This document shows, one piece after another, positions 39,521-50,365 of a stretch of DNA of 64,000 nt; the stretch's first letter is position 1, and every line of letters starts with the position of its first letter. A program made the position numbers and the translations under genes. The notes under the pieces were generated by a model, which did no database searches, was not told the DNA's origin, and was given only the letters and a program-made list of their open reading frames with translations. Origin of the DNA: Nonomuraea roseoviolacea subsp. carminata (lineage in GTDB: Bacteria; Actinomycetota; Actinomycetes; Streptosporangiales; Streptosporangiaceae); contig NZ_JAMZEC010000001.1 of assembly GCF_024172185.1 (NCBI RefSeq), positions 992,001-1,056,000 on the forward strand, written 5' to 3'.

Positions 39521-40543
39521 GTGATCCCCCGAACCGTCATCCGCCGCGGCCTGCGCCTGCTCGCGCTTGCCTTGGTCGTCGTGGTCGCGCTGGTCGGCCT
39601 CCTGGCCGCCGCGTTCCGCGTCCAGTTTACCGGCGACCCGGCAGGCTGGGCGAAGAGCACGGACAACGACGCCCTCTGGCTCGGCCACATGTGGGTGGAC
39701 GGCCGCCGCACCCGGGCGGACGTGGCGGAACTGGCGGAGCGGCTGCGGGGCACGGGCATCAGGGACCTGTACGTCCATTCGGGGCCGTTCGAGGCCGATG
39801 GCCGCCTTGATCCCGCCAAGTACCCCGCCGCCCGAAATTTCGTGAAGTGGGTGCATGCGGCGCTCCCCGGCGTCCGCGTCTCCGCCTGGCTCGGCCAGAA
39901 GGTGGACGGCGTCCTCGACCTGGACGACGCCCGCTCCCGGGCCAACGTCCTGGACGGTGTCCGCGCGGTGGTCGCGGCCGGCTTCGACGGCGTCCACTAC
40001 AACTTCGAGCCCATCGGCAGCGGCGACGAGGAGTTCCTCGACCTGCTGGCGCGCACCCGCCCCCTGACCAGGCTGCTGTCCACCTCGACCCCGCAGATCG
40101 AGCCGTACCCGCTCATGCGCCCGGCGGCCCGGCTCGCCCTCTCCCACGACAAGTACTGGTCGCAGGACTACTTCCGGCGGGTGGCCGAGCGCGTCGACCA
40201 GGTGGCGGTCATGACGTACGACACGGGCATGCCGATGCGGCCGCTCTACGGCGGGTACGTCGCGCGCCAGGCGGAACTGGCCCTCGACCTGGTCCCGGAG
40301 GACCGGCTGCTGCTCGTCGGCGCCCCCGCCTACCACGACCACGGCGTCTCCTGGAGCGACGACGCGGAGAGCGTGGCCGACGCGGCCCGCGCCGCCCGGC
40401 TGGCCCTGTCGGAGCACGGGTCGGAGCACGGCCGGCGCGAGCGGTTCGGCCTCGCAATGTACGTGGACTTCGCGGCCACGGAGCAGGACTGGAGGGAGTA
40501 CGCTTCGGAGTGGCTCATCGACGGAGCCCACCCAGGTCGTTGA
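39521..40543 (+). CDS. Membrane-anchored TIM-barrel (GH18-like) protein
   Basis: A 340-residue protein with one N-terminal membrane helix (about 12-31) and an extracellular barrel. [11 protein letters not shown] stands where GH18 chitinases have DGxDxDxE; only the final Glu is kept, so catalysis is doubtful. Other GH18-like strands are [13 protein letters not shown] and [11 protein letters not shown]. The GTG start is 56 bases from the divergent lepA start. I see no certain substrate. Confidence 0.72.
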   Translation: MIPRTVIRRGLRLLALALVVVVALVGLLAAAFRVQFTGDPAGWAKSTDNDALWLGHMWVDGRRTRADVAELAERLRGTGIRDLYVHSGPFEADGRLDPAKYPAARNFVKWVHAALPGVRVSAWLGQKVDGVLDLDDARSRANVLDGVRAVVAAGFDGVHYNFEPIGSGDEEFLDLLARTRPLTRLLSTSTPQIEPYPLMRPAARLALSHDKYWSQDYFRRVAERVDQVAVMTYDTGMPMRPLYGGYVARQAELALDLVPEDRLLLVGAPAYHDHGVSWSDDAESVADAARAARLALSEHGSEHGRRERFGLAMYVDFAATEQDWREYASEWLIDGAHPGR

Positions 40544-40544
40544 T

Positions 40545-40574
40545 TTGAGCAGCCACCTGGGTTATTGGTAATCT
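40545..40574 (+). promoter_or_regulatory. rpsT promoter
   Basis: TTGAGC (40545-40550), 18 bases, TAATCT (40569-40574): one of the best sigma-70 matches in the window. It starts two bases after the upstream stop codon and gives a UTR of about 70 bases. Confidence 0.75.
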
Positions 40575-40651
40575 GTTCAACTGCGTGTGGCGCGCCCTCT
40601 CTCGAGCCCGCGCGCCCCATCCATCACCCAGACTTTCACCGAGGCTTCTTC

Positions 40652-40921
40652 GTGGCGAACATCAAGTCCCAGATCAAGCGCAACAAGCAGAACGAGAAGG
40701 CTCGCCTGCGCAACAAGGCGGTCAAGTCGTCCCTGAAGACGGCCGTTCGCAAGTTCCGTGAGGCGGCCGAGCAGGGCGACGTCGAGCAGGCCGCGGCGCT
40801 GCAGCGCGACGCCGCCCGCCAGCTCGACAAGGCCGTCAGCAAGGGCGTCATCCACAAGAACCAGGCCGCCAACCGCAAGTCGGCGATCGCCAAGCAGGCC
40901 GCCGCCCTGGCCGCCAAGTAG
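40652..40921 (+). CDS. rpsT: 30S ribosomal protein S20
   Basis: A small-subunit primary binding protein, 89 residues, Lys/Ala-rich and helical: it begins [20 protein letters not shown] and ends [11 protein letters not shown], typical of S20. GTG start preceded by GAGG. Its own promoter and terminator make it a single-gene unit between two unrelated genes; holA lies 10 kb away here because an ABC/MFS region is inserted. Confidence 0.97.
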   Translation: MANIKSQIKRNKQNEKARLRNKAVKSSLKTAVRKFREAAEQGDVEQAAALQRDAARQLDKAVSKGVIHKNQAANRKSAIAKQAAALAAK

Positions 40922-40936
40922 GACGGTTCTTCCGAG

Positions 40937-40972
40937 CGCCGCACTTCCTCGTGAGGTGCGGCGTTTGTGTTT
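40937..40972 (+). terminator. Intrinsic terminator of rpsT
   Basis: CGCCGCAC pairs with GTGCGGCG around an inner CCTC/GAGG, followed by TTTGTGTTT. It is the most classical terminator in the window. Confidence 0.88.
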
Positions 40973-41142
40973 GCGCGCCCGATAGCGCCCCGTGACCACG
41001 ATGTCCAGCCGCGCTGTGTCACAGTTTCGATATCACATCGGTATCGCCGGGCCGTATCGGGTCCGTCACCGTTGACAAGATCCCTTGCCCTGTCCACCGC
41101 CGTTCCCCAGAGTTCTCTGAGAAACCGGCGGAAGGGGGCACG

Positions 41143-44100
41143 GTGCGGGGGCCGTGGGTGCTCAGGCGCGCGCTCAGCGAGCCATTGCTGCTGCTGGCGG
41201 CGTTCGGATCGATCCTCCTGGCGACGACCACGCTGGTCTCGCTCACCATGTACGCCACGTCCACGGCCGAGGCGGGCGTGCGCCGGGCGATGGAGACCGC
41301 GTCGCTGCGCCAGGTGGCCGCGATCGTCTCCACCCCCGTGACGGCCGAGACGTTCCCCCGGCTCGACGCGGCCGTGCGCGAGCGGATCGGCGCCGCCTAC
41401 GCGGGGGCCCCGGTCACGATCACGACCGCCTTCCGCTCCGACTCGTACGTGCTGCCCGGCCAGGAGCGCCGCGAGCGCCCCGGGCTGCTCAGGTTCGGCT
41501 CCTACGACTCCCTGGACCGGCACGCCAGGCTGGTGACCGGCTCGTGGCCGCGTCCCGCCCCGGCCGGGGCCCCCGTGGTGGAGGCTGCCGTGTCCCTCTC
41601 GGCGGCGTCGGCGGCCGGGTGGGAGGCCGGGCAGGAGTTCTCGACCCAGGGCCGTCTCGACCACCGGACCGTGCGGGTCCGCGTCACCGGCGTCTTCCAG
41701 CTCGACGACCCGTTCGGCGACCGCTGGGCCGGCGAGCAGCTCCTCAGCCGGGGCGTGGAGAGCGGCGACTTCACCACCTACGGCCCGCTCATGGTGCCGC
41801 GCGAGACCTTCCTGCCCCGCTTCGCCACCAACGTGAACACCACCTGGACCGCGGTCCCCGACCTGCGCGGCATCACGCCCGAGGCGCTGCGGCCGTTCGC
41901 CGCGCGCGTGGCGGGGCTGCGCCAGGCCCTCCAGGACGGCGGCTGCGGCTCCTGCACCGCCACCAGCCGCCTGCCGGAGTTGCTGACCCAGCTCGGCACG
42001 GCCGCGCTGGTGGCCCGCTCCACCATGCTCATCCCGGTGCTCCAGCTTCTGCTGCTCGCCGCGTACGCCCTCATGCTCACCGCGCGCCTGCTCGCCGACC
42101 ACCGGCGGATGGAGGTCGCGCTGCTGCGCTCGCGCGGCGCGGGGACGCCCCGCCTGGCCGCGCTCGCGGCCGGCGAGGCGCTGCTGGTGGCGTTGCCGTG
42201 CGCGCTGGTCGCGCCGTTCCTGGCGCCGCCGCTGCTGTCGCTCGTCGGGTCGCTGCCGTGGATCGCCGCCTCCGGCGTGCGGCTCGCGCCGCGGGCCGAC
42301 CTGGGGACGTTCCTCGTCTCCACGGGCGTGGCGCTGGCCTCGGCGGTGCTGCTCGTGCTGCCCGCGCTCGCCGGCGCCCGCCGTACGTACGTGGAGGAGC
42401 AGGCGGCCCGCGGGCGCGGCGGGCGGGGCCTGGGCGAGCGGGCGGGCGCCGACGTCGCGCTGCTCGTGGTGGCGGCGCTGGCCATCTGGCAGCTACGCCG
42501 GTACGGCGCGCCCGTCACCGCCACCGCCACCGGCGAGCTGGGCATCGACCCGCTGATCGTCTCCGGGCCCGCGCTGGCGCTGCTCACGGGCGGCATGCTG
42601 GGGCTGCGGCTGGTGCCGCGGATCTCCCGGCTCGCCGAGCGGCTGACCGCCCGCCGCCGCTCGCTCGCCCCGGCGCTCGGCGCCTGGCAGGTGAGCCGGC
42701 GCCCGCTGCGGTACTCCGGGCCCGCGCTGCTGCTGACCATGGCCGTCGCGATCGGCGTCATGTCGATGGCCACGGCGGCCACCTGGCGCACCTCCCAGCA
42801 GGACCAGGCCGACCACCGGGCGGGCGCCGACCTGCGGCTGTCCGGGCCGCCCGACGGGCCGGAGCTGGGGGCGCTCGGGCGCGGGACGGCGTTCGCCGCG
42901 CTGCCCGGCGTCACGGCGGTCTCGCCCGCGTTCCGCGGACAGGCGGAGTTCGGCGGCGGCGACGCGGTCCTGCTCGGGCTCGACGCCGCGCGGCTGACGG
43001 AGCTGTTCCGGCTGCGCCCCGACCTGTCCGACCGCGGCGCGGGCGAGCTGTCGCGCGCCCTGCGCCCCGCCGGGCCGGGCTCCGGCGGGCTGGAGATCCC
43101 CGGCAAGCCGGCCGCGCTCGCCGTCGAGGCCCGCTCGGACGCCGCGGCGCCGCTGCGGCTGACCTTCTCCGACGCGCTCGGCGTGTGGCGGGAGCTGCCG
43201 CTCGGCACCCTGAAGGCCGGCGCCAACCGGCTGGAGGCGTCCCTGGACGGGCTGACCGGCCGTGACGGGAAGATCGCCTACCCGCTGCGCGTCCGCGGCC
43301 TGGCCGTCGGGCCGGTCGCGGACGGCACGGCCGAGGTGACGCTGACCGGCCTGGTCGCCGGCGGCCACCCGGTCGCCCTGCCGGGAGCCGGGACCCTGGA
43401 GGTCACGGCGGCGCGGCCGGTCGTCTTCACCCCGGGCCGGGCGCCGGCCCAGGAGCCGCTGCCCGTGGTGCTCACCGCCGGGCTCGCCGAGTCGCTGAAG
43501 CTGCGGACCGGGCAGATCGGGCGCGTCACGCTCGACCGGGACGTGGTCGAGGTGGAGGTGGCGGGCATCGTCGAGCGGATGCCCACGACGGCCGGCGACC
43601 AGCAGGCCGTCCTCGCGGACTGGGGCGCGCTCCAGGCCCGCGCGCTGGCGGCGGGACAGCAGCCGAGGCCCGCGACCGAATGGTGGCTGGCCGTGCGCGA
43701 CGGCGACACCGGGCCCGCCCGCGCCGCCCTCGGCCGCCACCCCCAGTGGGACGTGACCGCGGTGGACCGGCGCGAGGTGACCGCCGCGCTGCGCGACGAC
43801 CCCCTGGCCGGCGGCCTGCAGGGCGCGCTGATCCTCGGCTTCGTGGCGGCGCTGGTGTTCGCGGTGCTCGGGTTCCTCGTCAACGCCACGGTCGCGGCGC
43901 GGGAACGGTCGGCGGAGTTCGCGGTCCTGCGGGCCCTCGGGGTCAGCTCGCGGCAGATGCTCGGGCTGCTGGTCGTGGAGCAGGCGTTCGTGGTCGGGCT
44001 GTCGCTGGTCGCGGGCACAGCGCTCGCCGCCGTCATGGGTGTGCTGGTCGTGCCGCACGTCGTGCTGACCGGGCAGGCGTCGGCGGTCACGCCGGACGTG

Positions 44101-44229
44101 GTGCTCGACGTCCCCTGGGCCGCGACCGCCGGCATGCTGGCGCTCGTGACGGCCCTGCTGTTCGTCATCGTCGCCGGGCTCGCGCGCAGCGTGCGCGGGC
44201 GCGGCGCCCGCCTCGGGGAGCTGCAGTGA
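41143..44229 (+). CDS. FtsX/MacB-type ABC permease 1
   Basis: A 1028-residue permease. An N-terminal helix (about 13-37) leads into a large outside domain with a CGSC pair, then membrane segments at about 295-430, a second large outside domain, and three or four C-terminal helices (about 885-1015) of the FtsX type. It pairs with the next permease and two LolD-type ATPases; such systems export lipoproteins, peptides or act as mechanotransmitters. GTG start after GGAAGGGGG. An inverted CGATA/TATCG pair lies at about 41028-41046 upstream. Confidence 0.88.
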   Translation: MRGPWVLRRALSEPLLLLAAFGSILLATTTLVSLTMYATSTAEAGVRRAMETASLRQVAAIVSTPVTAETFPRLDAAVRERIGAAYAGAPVTITTAFRSDSYVLPGQERRERPGLLRFGSYDSLDRHARLVTGSWPRPAPAGAPVVEAAVSLSAASAAGWEAGQEFSTQGRLDHRTVRVRVTGVFQLDDPFGDRWAGEQLLSRGVESGDFTTYGPLMVPRETFLPRFATNVNTTWTAVPDLRGITPEALRPFAARVAGLRQALQDGGCGSCTATSRLPELLTQLGTAALVARSTMLIPVLQLLLLAAYALMLTARLLADHRRMEVALLRSRGAGTPRLAALAAGEALLVALPCALVAPFLAPPLLSLVGSLPWIAASGVRLAPRADLGTFLVSTGVALASAVLLVLPALAGARRTYVEEQAARGRGGRGLGERAGADVALLVVAALAIWQLRRYGAPVTATATGELGIDPLIVSGPALALLTGGMLGLRLVPRISRLAERLTARRRSLAPALGAWQVSRRPLRYSGPALLLTMAVAIGVMSMATAATWRTSQQDQADHRAGADLRLSGPPDGPELGALGRGTAFAALPGVTAVSPAFRGQAEFGGGDAVLLGLDAARLTELFRLRPDLSDRGAGELSRALRPAGPGSGGLEIPGKPAALAVEARSDAAAPLRLTFSDALGVWRELPLGTLKAGANRLEASLDGLTGRDGKIAYPLRVRGLAVGPVADGTAEVTLTGLVAGGHPVALPGAGTLEVTAARPVVFTPGRAPAQEPLPVVLTAGLAESLKLRTGQIGRVTLDRDVVEVEVAGIVERMPTTAGDQQAVLADWGALQARALAAGQQPRPATEWWLAVRDGDTGPARAALGRHPQWDVTAVDRREVTAALRDDPLAGGLQGALILGFVAALVFAVLGFLVNATVAARERSAEFAVLRALGVSSRQMLGLLVVEQAFVVGLSLVAGTALAAVMGVLVVPHVVLTGQASAVTPDVVLDVPWAATAGMLALVTALLFVIVAGLARSVRGRGARLGELQ

Positions 44230-44244
44230 AGCCCTTGACGCGCG

Positions 44245-44307
44245 TCCGTCTCGGGAGGGCGCTGTGAGGTCATGTACGCCTCCGTCTCGGGAGGGCGCTG
44301 TGAGGTC
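44245..44307 (+). repeat. Duplicated ribosome site and start codon (36-bp period)
   Basis: A 27-base segment with GGGAGGG and GTG is repeated exactly except for its first base, at 44245-44271 and 44281-44307. Both GTG codons are in the same frame of permease 2. Confidence 0.85.
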
Positions 44308-46924
44308 GTTGGTGCCGGCGCGCGTCCACCTCGGTCCGGTGGCGCTGCTCGCCGTCCTCACGCTGAGCGCGTGCCTGCTGGTCGGCGGGCTGCCGCGCGC
44401 CCTGCAGGCGTCCTTCGACGACGCGCTGCACGCGGCCCTGCGCGGCGCTCCGGCCCTCCAGACCGACCTGCTGGCGCAGGTGGAGCCGCCCAGCGCGGAG
44501 AACAGCCTGCGCGAGCCCGCCCAGTTCGCCGCCGCCGACGCGCGGCTGCGCGCGCTCCTGCCCCCGGCGCTGCGGCCGCTCGTGCTGCCCGCCGGCCAGG
44601 GCACCAGCCACATGAGCGCCGTGACGTACGACACGCCGGTCCACGGCTCCAGCGGCAAGCGCTACCTCAACGTCGGCTGGCTGTCCGACGCCGACCGGCG
44701 GGTGCGCTGGACCGAGGGCCGCCCGCCCGGCGCCCCGAGCTCCATGACGTACCAGCGGGAGACCATCCCCGTGTTCGAGGTCGGCGTCTCCGAGGACGCC
44801 CGCGCCAGGATGGGGCTGAAGGTCGGCACCACGCAGATCCTCGGCGAGAGCGACTACGCGGCCGTCAAGGTCGTCGGCGTGTACGCGGCCGTGGACGCGG
44901 CCGACCGCTACTGGAGCCTCCACAACGACGTCGTCCGGGTCGTCGAGACGCTGCCGCCCGGCGGGCTGGAGGTGGAGCGGCGGGCGACCGCGCTCATCTC
45001 CGCCGCGAGCCTGTCCCGGCTCGACGGCGACGACCGCAACCTCGTCTACACCTGGACGCTCGGGCTCGACCCGGGCGCGCCCACCTCGCTCGACGCCGCC
45101 GACGTCGAGGCCGCCATCACCGACTACGTGCGGGCCGTGACGGTCGAGCCGGCCACGACCGCCGGCCGCTACCAGCTCAACACCCGGCTGCCCGAGCTGC
45201 TCGACAAGTTCCTCACCGCGCAGAACACGGCCCGGACCGTGACCGTCCTGGTCCTCGGCGGGCTGCTGGCCGTGGCCGTCGGCGTCATCGTGCTGGCCGT
45301 ACGACTGCTGTCGGAACGCGCCGACACCGCCCTGGCGCTCGCCCGGGCGCGCGGCGCGTCGCTGCGGCGCCTCGCGGCGGCCGGGGCCGGACCGGTGGCG
45401 CTCGCCGCCGTGCCGGCCGCCGTCGCCGGGTACGCCCTGTCCTGGCTGGTGCCCGGCCCGCCCACCCTCGTCGTCCACGCCGGACCGGCGCTGGTGCTCG
45501 CCGTGGCGCTCGGCTACGCCGCCGCGCGGCCGGTCGTCGCCCACCGCACGCCGCTGCGCGAGCGCCGCGACGACGTGGCCGCCGCCCGGCCCCCGCTGCG
45601 CCGGACCACACTGGAGGCGCTGGTCGTGGTGCTCGCGCTGGCCGGGGCATATCTGCTGCGCTCGCGCAGCCTCGCCGGCGAGGCCGGGGACGACCCGTTC
45701 CTGCTGGTCGTGCCGGTGGCACTGACCGTGGCCGCCGCGCTGGTCACGATCCGCTGCTACCCCTACCCCCTCCGCCTCCTCGTCCGGCTGGCCTCGCGCG
45801 GCCGGGCGGCCGTGCCGTTCCTCGGCCTGACCCGGGCGGCGCGGGCGCGGCCGGCCAGCGTGCTGCCGGTGCTCATCCTGCTGCCGGCGCTGGCCGTGTC
45901 GGTGTTCGCCTCAGTGATCTCCGGCGCGGTGGAGACGGCGCAGCGGCAGGCCGCCTGGCAGGCCGTCGGCGCGCCGATCAAGGTGACGTCCCGGGTGGAG
46001 CTGCCCGCCGGCGTGGTGGAACGGGTCAGGGCGGTGCCCGGCGTCGAGCTGGTGGTGCCCGCGCAGACCGGGCAGGTCCAGCTCGGCTACACCGGCGAAC
46101 GGGCCGAGGCCATCGCCGTGGACGTGGCCGCCTGGCGGCGGGTGCTGGAGGACTCACCGGCCGGCCTGCCCGCGCTCCCCGCGTCCGCCTCGGGGCTGCC
46201 CGCGCTGGTGTCGCCCGAGCTGCACGGGCGCGGCACGATGGACATCGGCTGGCAGGCCCGAACCAAGATCACCGAGGCGGGGGTGGTCACGGCCGTGCCC
46301 GGGTTCTTCACGCGCGGCAAGTTCCTCGTGACGCCGCTGCGGGTGAACGCGCGGCCGTCCGTGAACACCCTGCTCGTCAAGGGCGACGCCGACCCGGCGG
46401 CGGTGGCGCGGGCCGTCGGGCAGCCGCTCGCGGTCGTCACCTCCCAGGCCGCCGAGCTGGCCGCGATCCGCGACGCCCCGCTCACCGGCACCGTGCGGAC
46501 CGTCCTCGGGATCACCACCGTGGCGCTGGCCGCGTACGCGCTGGTGGCCGTGGTCGTCATGCTGGTGATCGGGGCGGCGGACCGGACGCGGGCGCTGGCC
46601 TTCCTGCGTCCGCTCGGGCTGTCGGAGCGGCAGGCGCGCGGGCTGACCACCCTGGAGATCCTGCCCCTGGTGCTCGTCACCGCCCTGGTCGGCCTGGGGC
46701 TGGGGCTCGCCCTCCCGGCGGCGCTCGGGCCGGGCATCGACCTGTCGTCGTACGCGGGCGGGGTGGCCGTCCAGGGGTACGCCCCGGACCTGGCCGTGCC
46801 GGTGCTGCTGGCGGCGGGGCTCGCGGTGGCCGCCGGGCTCGGCGCGTACGTCCACACGGCGGCCGGGCGCGGACGCGGGCGCGGCTCGGGTGCGACGCTC
46901 CTGCGGACGGGCGACCTCACATGA
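44300..46924 (+). CDS. FtsX/MacB-type ABC permease 2
   Basis: An 874-residue permease with an N-terminal helix (about 11-31), a large outside domain, membrane segments at about 305-330, 350-420 and 435-520, a second outside domain and three C-terminal helices. It is the partner of permease 1. The start was placed at the second of two identical ribosome-site/GTG copies; the first (44264) would add 12 residues in frame. The stop overlaps a small ORF. Confidence 0.87.
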   Translation: MRSLVPARVHLGPVALLAVLTLSACLLVGGLPRALQASFDDALHAALRGAPALQTDLLAQVEPPSAENSLREPAQFAAADARLRALLPPALRPLVLPAGQGTSHMSAVTYDTPVHGSSGKRYLNVGWLSDADRRVRWTEGRPPGAPSSMTYQRETIPVFEVGVSEDARARMGLKVGTTQILGESDYAAVKVVGVYAAVDAADRYWSLHNDVVRVVETLPPGGLEVERRATALISAASLSRLDGDDRNLVYTWTLGLDPGAPTSLDAADVEAAITDYVRAVTVEPATTAGRYQLNTRLPELLDKFLTAQNTARTVTVLVLGGLLAVAVGVIVLAVRLLSERADTALALARARGASLRRLAAAGAGPVALAAVPAAVAGYALSWLVPGPPTLVVHAGPALVLAVALGYAAARPVVAHRTPLRERRDDVAAARPPLRRTTLEALVVVLALAGAYLLRSRSLAGEAGDDPFLLVVPVALTVAAALVTIRCYPYPLRLLVRLASRGRAAVPFLGLTRAARARPASVLPVLILLPALAVSVFASVISGAVETAQRQAAWQAVGAPIKVTSRVELPAGVVERVRAVPGVELVVPAQTGQVQLGYTGERAEAIAVDVAAWRRVLEDSPAGLPALPASASGLPALVSPELHGRGTMDIGWQARTKITEAGVVTAVPGFFTRGKFLVTPLRVNARPSVNTLLVKGDADPAAVARAVGQPLAVVTSQAAELAAIRDAPLTGTVRTVLGITTVALAAYALVAVVVMLVIGAADRTRALAFLRPLGLSERQARGLTTLEILPLVLVTALVGLGLGLALPAALGPGIDLSSYAGGVAVQGYAPDLAVPVLLAAGLAVAAGLGAYVHTAAGRGRGRGSGATLLRTGDLT

Positions 46925-47103
46925 CCGGCCACGCCCCCATCCGCGATTCCCGCCCCGTCGCGGGCGGGCTCCCTTCGACCGACCCACGCCCCCACCCCGT
47001 CGCGGGCGAGCTTCCTTCGACCGACCCACGCCCTCACGCCGTCGCGGGCGGGCTCCGTTCCATCGTCACCGATCCCCACCCCCACCCCGTCGTGAGCAGG
47101 TGA
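46921..47103 (+). CDS. Possible small coupled ORF with 14-residue repeat
   Basis: A 60-codon frame whose ATG overlaps the permease 2 stop as ATGA and which ends seven bases before the next gene. It contains three copies of a PVAGGLPSTDPRPH-type unit. It has no known family and may be only an open repeat, but the overlap matches the operon's habit. Confidence 0.25.
   Translation: MTGHAPIRDSRPVAGGLPSTDPRPHPVAGELPSTDPRPHAVAGGLRSIVTDPHPHPVVSR
46957..47071. repeat. 42-bp tandem repeat, about three copies
   Basis: GTCGCGGG starts units at 46957, 46999 and 47041. The unit is a multiple of three bases and lies between permease 2 and the ATPase genes. Confidence 0.85.
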
Positions 47104-47110
47104 TCCCGCC

Positions 47111-48023
47111 ATGAACCCCACCCTGTCCGAGCTGGAGGCCCAGGCCGGCGCGCCCAGGGCCGCCTTCGGCGGCGACGCCCACATCGTGTGCGACAACCTC
47201 GTGCGCATCTACAAGACCGAGGGCGTCGAGGTGGTCGCCCTCCAGGGCCTGGACCTGCTCATCGACGAGGGCGAGCTGGTCGCGGTCGTCGGCGCGTCCG
47301 GCTCCGGCAAGTCCACCCTTCTCAACGTGCTGTCCGGCCTGGACGTGCCCACCGCGGGCGTGGCCAGGGTGGCGGGCATGGACCTGCTGTCGATGACGGC
47401 CAAGGACCGCCTGCGCTACCGGCGGGAGGTGGTCGGGTTCATCTGGCAGCAGACGGCGCGCAACCTGCTCCCGTACCTGACCGCGCGCGAGAACGCCGAG
47501 CTGCCGGTACGGCTGGCCGGCCGCCGCGGCAAGGGCCGGGCCATGGAGCTGCTGGACCTGCTGGGCGTCGCCGACCGGGCCGGGCGCAGGCCCGGCGAGC
47601 TGTCCGGCGGCGAGCAGCAGCGGGTGGCCATCGCCGTCGCGCTGGCCAACTCGCCCCAGCTCATCCTGGCCGACGAGCCCACCGGCGAGCTGGACAGCGA
47701 CACCTCGGAGGAGGTGTTCGACGCCCTGCGCAAGGCCAACAGGGAGCTGGGCGTGACCGTCGTCATCGTGACCCACGACCCGCTCGTGGCCGAGCAGGTG
47801 GACCGGACGATCGGCATCCGCGACGGCCGTACCAGCAGCGAGACGCTGCGCCGGGAGGGCGCGGAGGGGCAGGTCGTCGCCGAGGAGTACGCCGTGCTCG
47901 ACCGGGTGGGGCGGCTGCAGCTTCCGCGCGACTTCATGAACGCCCTGAACATGGAGCGACGGGTACGCCTGGAGCTCGAATCCGACCATATCGGCGTATG
48001 GCCGGCCAGAGAGGAGCCCTCGA

Positions 48024-48034
<11 letters not shown>
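47111..48034 (+). CDS. LolD/MacB-type ABC ATPase 1
   Basis: A 307-residue ATPase with Walker A GASGSGKST (61-69), signature LSGGEQQR, Walker B LILADEPTGELD and the switch His in VTHDP, plus about 60 extra C-terminal residues. It acts with the two FtsX-type permeases. ATG after GCAGGTGA. The end overlaps the next ATPase gene by 11 bases. Confidence 0.93.
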
Positions 48035-48722
<688 letters not shown>

Positions 48723-49329
48723 CGATCGCCGCGAGGTTCGCCGCGGCGACCAGCGCCCCGGCCGCGAGCAGCAGCCCGGTCGTCCCGGCCAGCGCGGCCA
48801 GCGGCACCGCCACGGCCAGCCCGAACGGCCGGGCCGCGAACGAGATGAGCTGGTCCAGCGACCGCACCCGGCCGAGCGCGCCCTCCGGGATCTCCTGCGC
48901 CACGACGGTCTCCCACAGCGGGCTCAGCACGCCGAGGCCGCACATGGCGGCGAAGTAGGCGCCCGCGATGACCCAGGCGGGCGCCGGGACGGCCAGGGCC
49001 GCCAGCGGCAGGGCGTACAGGGCGGCGGCGACCTGCACCACGACGATCGGCCGGCGCATCCTCGTGGTGCCGGTCGCCGCGCTGATCGGCCCGAGGATCG
49101 GCAGGCGCGGCGCCGCCAGCACGCCCAGGACCAGGCCCGCCGTGCCGGCCTGCGCGACCAGCACCCACGCGCCCTCGCCGCCGAGGTGCGCGACGGCGGT
49201 CAGCGGGCCGAGGGTGAGGAAGAGGCCGGCGGTGAGGTGCCAGACGCCGTGGCCGAGGACGCTCCGCAGGAACCAGGGCCGCACCCGGACCTCGCGCCAC
49301 CCCTCGGCCAACTCCCGCCCGAACCGCTT

Positions 49330-49665
49330 CTCTGCGGTCTCTCGGTTCGCCGACGCGCCAGTCCGTCGATCGGCCGAAGCGTCCGTCCGGCGATCCGCTG
49401 ACGCGCCAGTCCGTCGATACGCGGGCGCCTCAGCCCCGCGGAAGTCGGGCGCCTCAGCCCCGCGGAAGTCGGGCGCCTCAGCCCCGCGGTTCTCGTACGC
49501 CTCAGCCCCGCGGAAGTCGGGCGCCTCAGCCCCGCGGTTCTCGTACGCCTCAGCCCCGCGGAAGTCGGGCGCCTCAGCCCCGCGGTTCTCGTACGCCTCA
49601 GCCCCGCGGTTCTCGTACGCCTCAGCCCGGCGGTTCTCGCGCGCCTCAGTCCGGCGGTTCTCGGG
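49330..49665. repeat. 24-bp in-frame repeat array, 14 units
   Basis: The array codes for the octapeptides of the MFS central loop. The central units are nearly identical and alternate two types; the outer ones are diverged. Confidence 0.93.
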
Positions 49666-50234
49666 CGTGACGTCGCCGGAGGTGCGGATGCCGCCCAGGG
49701 TGAGGGCCGAACCGGCGAACAGCAGGCCGGTCAGCGCGGCGGCCCAGCCCGGGCCCACGGCCATCGCCATGCCACCGGCCACCGCGGGGGCGGCCACGCC
49801 GGACACGCTCGTCACGACACCGATACGCGCGTTCACGCGCAGCCGGTCGGCCACCGGAACAAAGGCCGCCACCAGGCGCGGTACGGCCGGCATGCCGAAC
49901 GCGATGGCCACACCGGACACCGCCGACAGCACGGCGAGCACGGCCAGCCGCCCGGACCCGGCGACCAGTTCGGCGCCGATCGCAACCTGGGCCAGGCAGC
50001 GTACGAGGTCGGCCAGCAGGATGACCCGCTCGGGACGCAGCCGATCGGCCAGCACCCCGCCCACCGGGAGGAACACGAGCAGCGGGACCAGCTCGCAGGC
50101 CAGCACCACTCCCAGAGCGCCGGACTCGTGTCCGTGGGTGCGCAGGACGGCGAGGGTGAGGGTCGTGGGGATGAGCGCGGTGGCCAGGGCGGACAGCCCG
50201 CGCCCGACGAGCAGGCGACGTGTCATGGCCAGGG

Positions 50235-50264
50235 AGCATATTTCGCCAGCGAATCTTTCGTCAA
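50235..50264 (-). promoter_or_regulatory. Promoter of the MFS exporter
   Basis: On the minus strand TTGACG (complement of 50259-50264), 18 bases, TATGCT (complement of 50235-50240). Two operator palindromes cover the spacer and the -35 box. Confidence 0.65.
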
Positions 50265-50268
50265 CGAA
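50242..50268. promoter_or_regulatory. MarR operator pair 1
   Basis: TTCGCCAGCGAA (50242-50253) and TTCGTCAACGAA (50257-50268), each palindromic and 15 bases apart. Confidence 0.8.
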
Positions 50269-50305
50269 TATTATGTTGACTACCGTATTACGGCTCGAAC
50301 GATCT

Positions 50306-50332
50306 TTCGCCGGCGAACGCTTCGTCGCCGAA
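50306..50332. promoter_or_regulatory. MarR operator pair 2
   Basis: TTCGCCGGCGAA (50306-50317) and TTCGTCGCCGAA (50321-50332), with the same 15-base step as pair 1 and 64 bases from it. It overlaps the expected -35 of the marR gene. Confidence 0.78.
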
Positions 50333-50365
50333 CGCTCCCGCCTCGGCCGACGTATGATCGGGTGC

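Noticed and set aside
44272..47103. A 943-codon frame over permease 2
   Set aside because: Arg/Ala-rich shadow of the permease; only its last 60 codons, outside the permease, are worth noting as a small ORF.
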